Below the pieces are notes generated by a model, which ran no database searches, had not been told where the DNA came from, and saw only the letters and a list, made by a program, of their open reading frames with translations. The translations under genes were made by a program, and so were the position numbers. DNA of 64,000 bases from Annona cherimola (Eukaryota > Streptophyta > Magnoliopsida > Magnoliales > Annonaceae): assembly GCA_030490835.1 (NCBI GenBank), contig CM059974.1:8253501-8317500 (forward strand), in the 5' to 3' direction. Below, one piece after another: positions 24,188 to 37,938 of the stretch; the first letter of the stretch is position 1; every line of letters begins with the position of its first letter.

Positions 24188-24665
24188 CCGAGTAAGGCCT
24201 TACTTCGGCCGACCTCAGTTGATCATCTTCATATTTATTAAGCCTTAACGATTTATGTTAAAAAAATCCTAATAAATACAGAATTCCAAAGTTAAAAATA
24301 GAGGCTTTTTTATATTCATACTATATGGCCAAATCGAGGCTAAATGCCGGGAGTAGATAAGTCAACAAGTAAAAGCACGTTATCTTATTTGTGGATACCA
24401 TAACATACATGCAAATTACGTGTATTCTATAAGCGAATTGTGTTAAAATTTAGATGTAAAGAACTTTTTCAGTAAAGGATTCAGGTGAACTTACAAAGAA
24501 TAATATAATTTTAAATGTTATAAAATGTTTCAATGACAGTCCACCGAGTGCAGTTGTCCCATACATAAGATAATATCCATTATTATTCGAAGCACATATC
24601 GTTCAAGAACACAAGATGACAGAACCACAGCAACTAACCTATTGATCCAAGCTAGGATTAATCAA

Positions 24666-24702
<37 letters not shown>

Positions 24703-25019
24703 CACAAATTAGGAATCAATCACTGTAATAACAACCTAATTAATAGTGGATAAATCCAACAAAAGTAAGGGATCGTTTGATACTATGATCATAATTGGAA
24801 AGTCAAAAAAAGAATATTTTTTTTAAAAAGTACGAGAAATATGACATGATCAAGATAATTTTGGAATAAATTGGATAATCGTGTCAAACTGATTAAAATA
24901 TAAAAGTAAAATGTGTTCTATGATAAAATATGAGGTACTTTATATATAATAAATTTTACCTTAACTTAAATTGGACAAAATCATAAAAATAAAGCTTATG
25001 TTAGATAGACCTAGCAAAG
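24188..25019. other. AT-rich spacer with a (TTA)n microsatellite
   Basis: No gene is seen. A pure TTA run occupies about 24667-24701. The rest is featureless AT-rich sequence leading into a large diverged tandem repeat. Confidence 0.6.
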
Positions 25020-26150
25020 TAAATTGGCGTGACCGAATATATAGAAGTTAAGCTCTATATGATAAGAACTTCAATGTATCTCATTCTACTACTTCACTTT
25101 GGTAAGACCGTCTAGTTTGGGCTTCATCTTGATTATTTTCTCAAATCAAATTCATTCATTATATTTAGTACTATTTATTTTACTTGAATACAAAAAATCC
25201 TATCAATCCATAACTTGTATTATTTTCAAAATTAACAATTACTTAAGAGTGATTGTAAATTCATTAAAAAAATTTATTTATTATAATGACTTATAAGATC
25301 CCAGTTTAATATCTAAACTACATAAAATAATCATCTTATATAGATTAATGATTCTATATGATTTTATAATATTCTAAAATTTCAGTGCATAGATCCAAGT
25401 GATTTTCTCAACTTATACAAGTTTTTATATATTTTTAGAAGATGTGACTCATATATGTCTCTAGATAATATGATTTTTAATATTTTAAGCAAAATAAATA
25501 ATTTTGAATACAATAAATGAATTAGATTAAAGAAAATGATCATGATTGGCCAAAACTAGACTATATTATTAAAGTAAATTCGTAGGACGAAATGTATGGA
25601 AATTATTCTCTTTCTATATACATCTAGTCTTACTGATTAACTTCGGTTGAAAGATCTAGTTTGAGTCTTGTCTTGATCATTTTCTTAAATTTATTTCATC
25701 ATATTTTGCATTGCGTATTTTATTTATATACTAAAAATCATATCAATCTATGATATGCATCGTTTTCAAAATTAAAAATTACTGTTAAAAATTACTCAAC
25801 AGTAATTTTAAATTCATAAGGAACAATTTATTTATTATAACAACCTATAAGATCCTGATGTAATATCTAAGTCACCTAAAATGTTCATCTGGCCTAGATT
25901 AGTAATTCTACGCAATTTCATAACATTCTGAAACTTTGATGCATAGATCAAAGTGATTTTCTAAACTTTTATATGTTTTTGTATATTTTAAGAAGACATG
26001 ACCCATCCATAACTCCCATTAATATAATTTTTAGTATCTACGAAAAATAAGTTGTATTAAATATTATGAATGAATTGAATTTGAAAAAATTCAAGATGTT
26101 GTCTAAACTGTATCATCTTATTGAAGTGAATTGGTAGAACAAGATCTACT
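25020..26150. repeat. Diverged 555-bp tandem repeat
   Basis: Two long units (25020-25574 and 25575-26126) match in order over their length, roughly three-quarters identical by eye. Shared blocks include ATTTATTTATTATAA, CTTATAAGATCC or CCTATAAGATCC, TGCATAGATC.AAGTGATTTTCT and GGTTCAA-free AT tracts. A third unit starts at 26127 (TGAATTGGTAGAAC) and soon fades. It is noncoding, with no LTR or primer-binding features seen. Confidence 0.75.
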
Positions 26151-28418
26151 GAAGTTATTCTTATATATAATCCACCTTAAGTTTTCATGGACTAATGGTG
26201 GTCGATATAGCAACTTTTTTATGATTATTTATATTGCAGTTATTTTATCCAATCATATTAATTATGTCCATTTTTATGGATCATGCATGTTTAAATTCTC
26301 TGGCGTTGTCCAGTTAGCAATTTCAATGTTGTTTTCACCTTCCTTCGAGCCCACCAAGAGTTTAAAACGCTCCGGGGCTGAGTTGCCGAACTGTTGCAAG
26401 TGCTGGTACTCCTGGTCTGCTCTGGACTCTCCACTTACAAAAGTTTTGGGTCATGGGAAATGATGTGACACAGCCTAAAAGGGCTGAAGTTTGTGCAAGG
26501 TTGACATGTCATCTCAGATTACATGCTTTAACGGAGATATGGTCAGATCTCTTTCTTTGGAGTTTCTGGACCATCGTCCATCAGCCACTTGAAATGTTTT
26601 TCCCCCCTTCTCTTTTTCTATTTTTAAATTTTTTTCTTCTTTACAAAGAAACAAAGCACGGATATATATACACCTTTTACGTATCTCTGGCTGCGCAAGA
26701 AAATCGCAACTAATCTGCTTTAAAGAAAAAAAAATCTCGTCGATATATTACGGCGGGTGTGTTTTGTTGTGTTAAAAAAATGTTAATCACAATTTTTTAA
26801 TTAGAAACTTTTCATTTTTCATAACTATTTTATTTTTAAATTATTTATTTATATTTTCTTATACAAATTATTTTGTTTTTCAATCATTTTCATAAAATTA
26901 TTTATCTAACTAACTTATCTATTTTAATTTTATTATCTTTACACTTGATCGGAACTCCTATTATATCATATCATTTTCTATTAATATAACAACTTTTATC
27001 CTAAAATATTTTCATTAAAATTTTTACCTTCAACCAAATATATCCTGTGTGAACAGAAGCCAACACAATCTTATTGAAAATAGACTCAAATATGCATATT
27101 TACTGGATTGCTGGCATGCGGGAATCATTCTACCAACCCAGTTGAAATACAATAATATCATAAAAAATGAAGCACACCAAGATACAACATGCATTTTTCA
27201 AAAAATAATATGGTTGCAGTAGTGGACATCACGCTGTCAGGAAAATTGTTGAAGATATCGCAGATGTGACGTCCAAAGGGCATGTATAGACCATGATATT
27301 GACAAATATCGGTGGAAAATTATATATATACAATTATAATGATAATATTTACTTGTTCATTTCTACATGCCAACTCTCTTCTTGGTTATCCTCATATAAC
27401 TTATAAGTGCCCTGAGACAGAAAATTACGGAAATGCTACTATGTTTAAAATTTAAAAAAAAACTTTAAAATATCTAAAAATGGTAAAACTTGATTTATAG
27501 ATTTAATACATCTAAATTTACTTGCTCATGAAAAAAATAAAAAATATATGTTTTTGATCCGTAACCACAACTTATAATCAATGTCTAAAAGTCTGTTGAG
27601 AAGGATTCTAGCAACTCAAATGAATGAAATGAAAATATAATAATATGTATTGGAAATTTAAAAAATTATCTTAAAAATAAAATTTTCATCTTATACTTAT
27701 ACTGTTGAGAGCAAGTCCTTTTTTACCATCTTATTATACTTACCTACCACCTATCCACATTCCTCGGGATATATGTTTAATTACTATTATTTGATAGAAC
27801 CATTCGATCTTTTCAATTATCTTTGATTCAAGTACGACTTCTATGAAGAATATCATCTTAATCACAATGCCATCATGCATGGAAGATGGTGCGCCCAAAG
27901 AACTTGTTGCTATGCCTGATAGCTAGTATAGGCCCCACATGGCATACACCCATCTCACGCAGATTGGTAATACTTTATTATTTAACTGTGAATTAAAGAA
28001 ACCATTAATTCCCACCTTCCACAATGCTTACAGTAATATTAATACGGGCATGGAGTATAAGTGTTTTTTTTTTTCTTTTTCTTTTTTTTGCCTCGACGAA
28101 TGTGGACAACTTACATTATTTAAAACCCACGACTTAGAAAAGCTAAAGCGGGCTAAAAACATGGAAAGTCCCAAATGACAAGCTCTTCGAGAATTTTGAA
28201 AGGATCGAATATGGTGCAAAAGGCGAATGCAATATTCATCCCGACAAAGGAGGAATATTTAATCATGTGAAGATCCCATCTCATGCATGCGTCCATGTCT
28301 TGCAGCTTGGACCATCTTTCATCTCACCTGCATCCCATTCGTCTGTGTACGTAGTACGTACTCGGGACCATAGTCGAACATGGAGATTTTTTTATTTTTT
28401 ATTTTGTTTGTTAGTAGC
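26151..28418. other. AT-rich intergenic region
   Basis: No gene is recognised. About 26290-26560 has a moderate-GC patch with short open frames but no family signature. About 26760-27055 is a copy of an AT-rich repeat (TATCTATTTTAATTTTATTATCTTT) found again near 44.9, 45.4 and 52.6 kb. About 27395-27560 is half of a foldback element of the type at 46.9 kb. Confidence 0.4.
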
Positions 28419-28590
28419 AGTACTGTACTGCCGCCGTTGGTTCTAATCATATTTCTGAAGTTTGTTTCCCAATTGAGACAGTCGAAGGTTGTTGTATCCC
28501 TAGTAGTACTGTACTGCCGCCGTTGTTTCTAATCATCTTTCTGATGTTTGTTTCCCAGTTGAGACAGTCGAAGGTTGTTGTATCCCATCT
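28419..28590. repeat. 86-bp tandem duplication
   Basis: Copies at 28419-28504 and 28505-28590 share AGTACTGTACTGCCGCCGTT and GAGACAGTCGAAGGTTGTTG with only a few substitutions. The unit begins with a short palindrome, AGTACTGTACT. It is noncoding. Confidence 0.88.
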
Positions 28591-30384
28591 GATGATCTTG
28601 ACCCGATCTGCAGTAGAGAATCGATTTTAAAATTTTGTATTACATTTAAAATCCAATGAAAATCTAGTTAATAAATATATAAGCACACTGCAAAATTTAT
28701 TACATGTTGTCACTTTTTGCAGCTAATTATAATTTAGCTGTATTTAGTACCAAATACAGCTAGGTACTATACTAATTGTAGCTAAAGAAATAACCTAGTG
28801 ATATAGTATATGAGGTGCGTGAGTTTGTACCCAGCTTTAGTGCCGACAAGAGCATGGGTCTCCTTTATAATCCAATGTAATAAAAAATTTGTATTATTAT
28901 CTTTAATCAAATTTTAATCATTTCATTAAATATTAATTTTGGCTCCATTTAGTTAAAAAATGCCATGTATGTTTAATCAAATGTCAACACTTGAAAGCAA
29001 CAAGTACTTATAGCTAAATAATCAATTATAGCTAAAAACCTAAGACTCAAATATATGTTATATACAATTTAAAAATTACCTACATTAAATGAAATTGATT
29101 GAAGTTGCAATGTCTATTCTGATGTTTATTTGGTTTTAAAATGTATCAAAAATGAACAAACAACTATATTCATATAAAAATGAACAAACAACTAGATCAA
29201 AGTATAAGAATGGAATAGCTACCTTAGTGGTTGAAGTCATGCCCTAGTAATTGAGCAAGTTTATTTTGACACTTGGCGTTTACTTCTTATAGTGAATTTT
29301 CCGGTGGTGTCTATTATCCCCAAGTCTATGGTTGAGAGTCCACCAAATAGGTATTTAGGAAACGTTGTTATAAAAAATTAGCGATGATTAAATATTTATA
29401 GAATATTAGAAGAAAAATTGTAAAAATGTCTTAGAGTCCGATTATAATATCAAGTTGAGATAAGTTAAGATAATGTGATATATGAAATAAAAAACGAACG
29501 GAATAATTAATAATTTTGAACGTGTAAATGTTTTGAATGGTTTTATTTTGTGTTTACTAATGTTCGATATGCAGAACAGAGGACTGCAAGATGACTGGAA
29601 AATGATAAGTAAACGCACAAAAGGTCACATGGATTTGAGATCATTTATCTTATAAACGAAATTTTGTAAGCACATAAGCAGCATTTACAGGGCAAGATCA
29701 TGAACCCAGAGAGGTGAATCCAAATTAGAAAAAATAAAACAGATTTATTAGTGATATTGGGACATGACCGGTCTGCGTTTGATCATTTGTCTACCAACCT
29801 AATCCAATTATATTCCAATATATCGCGACCGGTGTAGGATTACATGAATTCCACGACGTGTACAGGTTGGTGGCAGCGTATCATCGGCCTGCGCATCGGA
29901 AGTCTGACTCGTTATCTTTTTGAAGGTGACATGCCTTTTGATATCTTTCCCTCTTTGCATTTGATTCCCCTCTGCAATAATAGCTTTTTACTAATGAAAT
30001 GCCGGGTGCCAATATTAGGCTTCCGGGGCCCTCTAGTCTATCGGTGGCGGTAATTGATTTTTTAGTGACGTTTGGATGCAATCAAGGCAAATATACTCAT
30101 CAAAAGGGATGTGCCGCTGACGCCCCCCCACTCGCCTGTTAAACCCTGGACATCTGGGCATTGTTGGGTCTTTTCAACCTTCTGCGAGTGGGCCGATGAC
30201 CCGGGGGGTTGCTGCGTACTTGCTGTGTGCATGAGTAGAGAGGAGAGTGGTAAAGTGTAAGAGAGTATTTTCAAAAGAGCAGGTGTAACGTAATTTGATA
30301 AATTGTAAAGTCTGAATAATAAGATTGTTATTTTAAAAAATAATTAAAATATAAAGATAAAATTTAAAAAGTACGATAGTTGAG
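28591..30384. other. AT-rich intergenic region
   Basis: No gene is recognised. About 28715-28800 has inverted and repeated TTAGCTGTATTTAG/CAAATACAGCTA words that could fold. About 29830-30260 is a moderate-GC patch with open frames on both strands but no identifiable domain. Confidence 0.4.
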
Positions 30385-30584
30385 GTTTTAAGTAGGGGTG
30401 GGAATCGGGGCGGGTCAACCCATGACCCGCCCCGATTTTATACAGGGGTGGGTCAAGGTTATGTACCCGGCGGGGCGGGGCGGGCTAAGGGATTGAAAAC
30501 CCGCACAAAATACGGGTCGGGGCGGACCTACCCGATTCTGACCCGCTGATAACTATTGAATAAGTTATATTATAAAGGATAGTA

Positions 30585-30640
30585 TGGTATCATGCTAGCG
30601 CAGCTCGGCTGGTTCGAATCCAGTAGTACACATTTTTTTC
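30585..30640 (+). other. tRNA-like 3'-half with B box and T run
   Basis: The segment contains CTGG-TTCGAAT-CCAG, a perfect tRNA T-arm, and so a Pol III B box GGTTCGAATCC at 30611-30621, followed by TTTTTTT at about 30633. No convincing anticodon arm is found upstream, so it is a tRNA or SINE relic and not a gene. Confidence 0.5.
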
Positions 30641-31295
30641 CTTTTATAAACTATGTATTTTTAATAGCACAAAGGGTATACTAAATTACATTTTTAATAC
30701 CACAAAGGAAAACTAGGATATTTTCTATTTATAAACAATAAAACAAAATAAAACAGAGATAATGGGATACTAAAATCAAAGCTACATACGTCTTTTGCAT
30801 TTATATTTTATATTTAAAAAAATTCTTTTTTTATTGGTATTATACAATATGAATATAAAGAAAACCAGGATATTTTCTATTTCTAAATAATAAAACAAAG
30901 ATAATTGTATATTAAATTGCATTTTTAATACCGCAAAGGAAAACCGGGATATTTTCTATTTCTAAACAATAAAACAAAGATAATGAGATACTAAATTGCA
31001 TTATTAGTAGATGGTTGCCTGAAAATATATCAAAGCTACATACATCTTTTGCATTTATATTTTATATTTAAAAAAGTTCTTTTTTTATTGGTATTATACA
31101 ATATGAAAACTTCTTTATATTGGCAATTTTTATAATAAAACAAAGATAATGGGATACTAAATTGCATTATTAGTAGATGGTTGCCTGAAAATACATCAAA
31201 GCTACATACATCTTTTGCATTTATATTTTACATTTAAAAAATTCTTTTTTTTATTGGTATTATACAACGTAAAAACTTCTTCATATTGGCAATTT
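30640..31295. repeat. Internal diverged repeats of the hAT-like element
   Basis: Blocks recur about 150-250 bp apart, with insertions and deletions between copies. They include GGATATTTTCTATTT, TAAAACAAAGATAATG.GATACTAAAT, CATCTTTTGCATTTATATTTTA and ATTGGTATTATACAA. They make up most of the element's interior. Confidence 0.75.
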
Positions 31296-31299
31296 TTTT

Positions 31300-31471
31300 C
31301 ACGACGTCGCTCCTCCACTACGCAACTGATGAGACTAACTTTGAATAAATTATTAAATATTCGTCTAACCACTTGGACCACTCTTCACGGCGTCACTCCT
31401 CCACTACGCAATTGATGAGACTAACTTTGGATAAATAATTAAATATTCATATAACCACTTGGACCACTCTC
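31300..31471. repeat. 86-bp tandem duplication inside the hAT-like element
   Basis: Copies at 31300-31385 and 31386-31471 share CTCCTCCACTACGCAA and TGATGAGACTAACTTTG, ending CCACTTGGACCACTC. The copies differ at a handful of bases. Confidence 0.88.
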
Positions 31472-31922
31472 TTGACAACCAGACACACCACAATCCACAA
31501 CTTTTACCCCATTTGTATAAATCAATCCCGTTCAAGTTCATTATATAATATATTTTCTAAACCTACCCCGAAGGTATGTTTCATTAATTTATTCTTATAT
31601 AGGTGAATAAATATTCATGTTTTATTTAAAGATTTATGTTTTACTTTGACTGATTAATAATAGATTGAAATATATAGTAGTTAAATTTAATATAGATATG
31701 TTTTTATACTTGATAGGTTCATAAATTCTTAAAAATTTCTTACTTGACCCGTAGTTTTTACCCGACCCGTCGTCCCGAAACCGACCCGTTCTCGACCCGA
31801 ATTTTGTCCCGAGACCTAGCAAAAAAAAGTAAGGGTCAAACCAGATTTTTGAAAGGTAGGGTCAGGGTTGGGCACACCCTGACCCGTCCCAACCCGCCCC
31901 GATTCCCACCCCTAGTTTTAAG

Positions 31923-33000
31923 ATTATCACGCCATTTTTCTTACAACGTGCAGGGAGAGGTGGGAACGTCTCTTTTCCCCACACCTGTCACCAAACTATG
32001 CCTGAGAGATGATAAACGAGAATGTAACTAGTAAAAAGTACAGTTATTATTCATAAAAAAAACATTAAAATTGTATTAAAATAGTAATTTTTGAAATGGA
32101 AAATCTCATTTCATTCGCGTGGCATCCAAGCACTCTGTACAGTACTATAGTGCCGGGATAAATCCCAAGTCTTCGTTATTCGAAGCTGCCCAATTTCGCT
32201 CAGCGGCAAGAAGAAGCCTATAATACGAGGTTGGTTCATTCCTTACTCACAGAAACATGCTTTAAATTTATTAATTTCTCGTATTTTTGACCTAATGATG
32301 TCATAGGCCAAAAGCAGGGTTGAAAAATGAAGGTGAAAGCGAGATGCCACGAAGGGAGTAGTTGCCATTTATAGAAGGCCAATTCGAGTTGTGTAGGCAG
32401 CAGTTAAACAAATCTTTGAGACCTATGTAAGTTCTCACATGGATCTCGGTTTTAATCGCAGTTTTGTATTTCGATTTTGTGATTTAGTATCCATACACTG
32501 ATCCAGCATTCGTTACAACTGCTCATCTCGACTTCAATCCGTAATTAAAACTCAACCCTGGCTTTTGCTTCTTTTGTTCTTCCCTTCTTATTCTTAACCA
32601 GTGACAACATATTTTATAACTTTTACATTATTACCTATTTTTATTAAAAAATTAAGAGAATATTTCAAAGGATACTAGATTCTTAAATGCAACAATATCT
32701 TCATTCACAATAGAGTTTTTTTCAATTCTCAAGACATTTTTTTCAAATTTCAATATAATTTTTTACATGATCAAAGCAACTTTTATTATTCCCAGTAAAA
32801 ATTATTACATCCTTATCCTATTTTTTCAACTCATTCAAGCTTCTTAATTGCTTATTAGTAGAGTTGATTGTAATTAGTTAAGGAAAAAATAGAAAAATTA
32901 TTTGGGCATGATTGAACTTTAAGAGATATAAAAGATAAAGAAATAGTGTAAATATGAAACAATAAAAGAAATCTTATACCACATGTAGGGGTGTAACTTA
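31923..33000. other. Intergenic region
   Basis: No gene is recognised. The composition is ordinary, becoming AT-rich rightward. A possible hAT-type terminus TAGGGGTGTAACTTAG starts near 32986. A weakly related inverted end (GGTGCAACCGG..GTTGCACC) lies near 33700-33740, but no target duplication is seen. Confidence 0.35.
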
Positions 33001-33741
33001 GTACCGAGTTAGTCCAAACTTGCATAACCTCAACTCGATTTCAAAAACCAAATTTAAGTTTTATTTTAAAAAAAATTTCAAAAAAAGCCCGTTTCAATCC
33101 GATTAGAAAGAAATCAAAACCAATACCAAATTTACATCAATCTAGTTTGAATCTGAAATCCTTTACGTGTCTAATATATATTCTCCTCTCAAATATGTCC
33201 ATCAGAAGGTGCTTTTGTTTAAGTAGCCCTCATGACACTACGTAAAAATATATGTCTCCCAATTTCCTTTGTAAATAATTGTAAATATACTCACTCTTTA
33301 AAACTATTATATGCATATCAATTAAGTATGAAATTTATAAGTTTCACTTTTATTCAACTTGTTTAGATAGTAATTCAACTCTTTAAAACTATTGTGTGCA
33401 TATCAATCAACTTGTTTTGACGAAAAAATTCATTACATTTATTGCACTTAATACTATCTTTTATTAAAAGATCAAATTTCATCAAAGATGTCATAGGTCA
33501 TATATATTTATGTATAAATTATAAATAACGTGTTATAATAATTAAAATTATATTTTAAAATTAGTTAGTGCAAATACAATAATATTCAAATAGTTTGATA
33601 TTTCTAGTATCGATAGATTTTAATTTTTATTAGTTTGAGAGTAACTTGAAACCAACGCTTCCAAACTGAATTATAAGATTATAGTTAAGAGTTTATCCAA
33701 ACTGGTGCAACCGGACATGAGTTGCACCTGTAACTACATGA

Positions 33742-36700
33742 TGTGATCTAATATCAGTTGCACGACAATAGTCTTGGTCAATGACAACAAAATAAGCAAC
33801 AACAAAAATAAATTTGTAGCTGGTTAACTTAGGTTTTTAGCCAGTTATTTTTATTTTTATTTTTTGTTGTGAGCTCTCCCATCCTCTCTTTGTCACCCCA
33901 TTTCGTCCTAGGATTTTTCTCCCACACCTCCCGCACTTCCTTCCAAGGAGAAAATCTAAGAAAGAAGCTTTAAATCAAGCTTCAAATTCTCATCGATCTC
34001 GAGCAAGTCATCCATGACCGTCAAAGGAAGCAATCCGATTTGCGACCACACTCCCTTTGGTTTTTTCTCCTACCTCCTCTATCTCCTTTTACATTTTGTT
34101 TGCGATTTTGAAACTTTTGTGATTGTGTTGCTAAATGCGAGTGACCGGACGGTGGTACAACCGGCTGCCAAATTTGGTAGTAAAATGGTGAGTATTGTGG
34201 AGATCGGCATTGCACCTGTTTGGTGCTCCCATGATGCATTTAGAGACGATCTAGGTCTTTATCTTTGTCCGTAAGAGCTCAACTGAGTTGGTATTGGTAG
34301 AGACATTTGGTGACTAGGGATTTTTGGGCCTGCTTCAATCTTGGGCCATTCGACTATGTCTTTGCTTGTGGATTGGCTCTGTTCTTCCATTAATGTTACT
34401 TATGGATTTAACTTACTAATCTGATTAGTCTCCTTGGCTGCGGGAATCCTTTTAATGTTCAAAAAAGATCTTCATTTATTCAGTTCATAAGGTTGTTACT
34501 ATTTAATGTAGCTCTACATGATGTTTTTTATTTTTCAATTTCAATCTGAATATAATGCAAATCACATAACTGGGGTAAACTTGAGGTGTGGATTGTGCAT
34601 CTCAAATAGTCAGCCAATAATCTCATACATTGAATGGCTCTTTCATTCTCTAGGTTTCTTTATTATGGCTGCCAATTACCTCCATACTTGAGAAATGTAC
34701 CATGGATTTTCTGTGCGATGTGAATTAAAGTTGTCCTACAACTCATTTTTAGGTTTCTTTGTCTTCTACTTGGTGGATGTCATCGGTGTCTGCACTTGAA
34801 TGGTAGGCAGTTTGTAGAGATGCAATTTTTGCTACTGAAGATGATAATCTTTACTCTTGTTTTATCTAAATACAAAACGGGGTTTTGCATCTACAACAGT
34901 TTGTAGGGAGCATAAACTGATTGAGTAGGCTTTCCTTAGCCACCTAATTTTGCATCGTCATTTGTGGTTCTATTTTGGAATCCATCTCTACCTTGCTACT
35001 AGATTTGCAAGACAAGATACGGAAGCTTCATCATCCTTCCCTTCAAGAATTTGGAAGGGCAGTGCTCTCTTCTCCTTCAAGCCTTTGTTGTACTTGGTAA
35101 GTCAACTTTTTCTTGTTGTAAAATCAGTTTGAAAGGGTTAAACTTGTTGCTATTGATCTTAAGTCTTGGCCAGGGGGTTAAACTAGTTTGGGTTTGAACA
35201 TCTAGGTTGAAATTTTGCTTTTTTTCCTATAATGTAATAAGTTAGTTTGGGTTTACACTAGTTAAATGTAATAACCAATCTAGTCTAGGGATAAAAGATA
35301 AATCTGATTGAATAATGAAGCTCTTGTAATTTTCTTATAAATTTGAGCATATTTGTCCTATTGAGTAGGAAAATGATATTCTATGTTAGTGAAGCTTAGG
35401 ATTTTAGAAACTGGATATATTTAGAATTAATTTGGCCTGAAACAGGGCTGCTCAAACATGGAATAAAGCCGATAAACATCTGATTAATATATCACTTACT
35501 TAGATCAATTTTTGTCATTTTTAGCTTTGTGGTATGTCTGTTACGAGTCCCTGTTTGAACAATTAGAAATCATGTAGCTACTAGCTATGTCTATGACCGA
35601 TCAAATTATTTGTTGGATTTTGTGCATTGAATAAATCCCTATTGAGAAGAGAAAAGATTAATAATATTAGGGTTGTTTAAATAAAATAAAGCAATCAAAG
35701 GGAGACTAGGGCAAACTAACAATATTTTCCCATACGGCAATGCATGGATTTGCTCATAATTCAAAGAGGTTTAAAAAATCACTTGGTCATCAAGAAAACA
35801 CATCATCATGAGCAGCAGAAAGGGGTTATCTAGTGCTTAATTAATGCTGAATTTATTTCATATCTTAAAATTGTCCCAGAAGGTAGTCAACTTTCTAAAC
35901 TCTTGAATGCCACTACTATCAACACCTGCCTAGAATTTCATAACCAAGTAACCACAATTTCCAACTTTGTAAACCCATGAATTAAGTTATACAAAATTAA
36001 TTTAACTTAACAGCAATTTATTCAGTATTGAATCAAAAATTGAGAAGATTGATGTGGTTTGCTTAAACTCTATTAAAAATTTCCGTCTAATTATAGAACA
36101 ATAATTAAGATTTCAGTAGTCATTGTTTTCTGCTATTCATGACATGACCGTCTTATGGTTTGTGTTGTCAAAAAATGGTTCTAAGATTGATGTGGTTTGC
36201 TTGAACTTTGCGCTTGCTACTTGGTTAGTAATTTTCTACTAATTTTAATACATAGTTGTTTGTTGATTTGATGTGAATTATTGTTGATTTTAATACATGC
36301 TTTTTTATGTATCTGCTGCAGTGCCTTGATTAGACTGACACAACCCTTTTAAATCCTGTTGTTAGTTATTTTGATCATCAAATTTTAATATTTAACTCAT
36401 CTATTCAGGTTAGAGAGTTACGCTGCTCTTTTGGTGATGCGAGGAAATTGAAGTCAAAGATTTGAAGAATGTGAACATTGATTGATATTGCAGTTGCTTT
36501 AATTGTTGGATATAATTTTGTTTTTAGATTTCTTATTTTTCCAGAGTTCATGGACACATGCTTTTAGATTATTGGACATTATAATGCGGACATATGCTTT
36601 TAGATTTGTTGATGAAACAGGTTAGATTTGTTTTGGATTGATCCTTTGTGCTTTGATTCCTTGGATATGTAAGACTTAAAACTGTTTTCATGGGCATTTC

Positions 36701-37938
36701 TAATTCAACTCAAGGTATCGATTCTAAATCCTTTGCTATAAAAGGCAACTTCCTTTCATTGACCTATTATTTTTATTTCAAAACAAGATAGAAATAATTT
36801 CATTTTCTCAAAACAAGTGATTGCTATTTTAAGGATTCTGTTATTTTTCCAATTAGAAACTACTGCTGCCAGTGCCATCCAATTATTGAATCCAAAGAAG
36901 GCATTTCTCGTGGTCGAAAGAGATAGTCTGGATCAATCAGAAATTTTTTCTGAGGAACATTTGAGTCAGTTTTATGAATCTGAAAGGGCAGGGCAGGTTA
37001 GTGGAATTAAGAACAAGGAATTGTATACAAAGGGGTTTTGGACAAGGACTAGAATGGCTAAGGTGGGCCTGTTGATATCTCCAGTTTAGTTTCTTGCTCA
37101 ACTCACTTTCAATCTCTCTCAAGTATACAATGGTGACAGTAAGAATCTACTCTATATCACTTCCAAAAAGTTGATTTACATTTTATCTAATGTCCATGTT
37201 TTGTGTCTCTTCTGTTTTTCCTTCGCTGATTATTTGGTTTTGTATCAATGTTCACCTATTGCAGTCAAGCACCATCTTAAGCATTGCTTCCAGTTTATTT
37301 ACTTTATTGAACTAGAACTTACAACAAGAAAATTCTAAGACACGTAATGCAGATATACCATCAGGGATTGTGTTTTCTTTTCAGAAAAAATATATGGGAT
37401 AGATGTAGGAAAAAATCTGAAATAAATTTTCTTTGCAGAGTTTGGCTCTTTAGGACAACATAACATCTAAGTCGGTGGAAGTGCCATGGATTTCTTCCCT
37501 TTTCATCATTCCTTGACAGGCTGCTTTGGTTTAGAAAATCTTCACATTTTCAAATTGCACATATGGCAAATGGTCCTGGCTTTCTGTTTTGATTCTTCTT
37601 TTATGTTATTTAGTTTCTTGTGAGTTATTAATGATTATAAATTTTTTTGGATGCAGGCAGCAGTTGTTTGAACCTTTTAGCGCAGCCGTATCTGATTGGG
37701 CCAATAATTAAAGCCTAATTGTTGTCTTAATGAGGAACTAGATATAGATTCATTCCACTGGTGAAATGCCTAAGATATTTGTGTGCATAAAGCTAGCTGG
37801 ATCTAAAATAATTCATCTTGCGTATATAATTTGTCTTGAATTCTTGATCAAAATCTTAAGTTGATGGGAGTTTGGGATGCATCTCATTATTGACTTAATT
37901 ATTTGAAGCGGTGCTGGTGCTAAATTTCTTTTAAATAG
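33742..37938. other. Region left of the histone deacetylase fragment, unassigned
   Basis: No intact gene is seen. About 33870-34270 is less AT-rich and looks like a former 5' UTR or exon, open for about 86 codons without a known domain. About 36880-37088 is an open stretch ending in RMAKVGLL, faintly like the QRKVGL block at the N-terminus of class II histone deacetylases. It may be a degraded upstream exon, but I would not rely on it. Confidence 0.35.

Larger units (their letters stand above)
30385..31922. mobile_element. Non-autonomous hAT-like transposon, with 8-bp target duplications
   Basis: A perfect 8-bp direct repeat GTTTTAAG (30385-30392 and 31915-31922) flanks a 1522-bp element (30393-31914). 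Its ends are perfect inverted repeats over at least 20 bases, TAGGGGTGGGAATCGGGGCG. Subterminal zones are full of ACCCG/CGGGT words. The 8-bp duplication and TIR style fit the hAT superfamily. The interior is AT-rich and repetitive and encodes no transposase. A tRNA-like Pol III B-box block (30611-30621) lies just inside the left subterminal zone. Confidence 0.9.

Noticed and set aside
32986..33741. hAT-like element with TAGGGGTGTAAC ends
   Set aside because: The right end matches only weakly and no 8-bp duplication flanks it; mentioned only as possible.
36817..37089. First exon of a histone deacetylase
   Set aside because: Only RMAKVGLL at its end resembles HDAC N-termini, which is too little to call.
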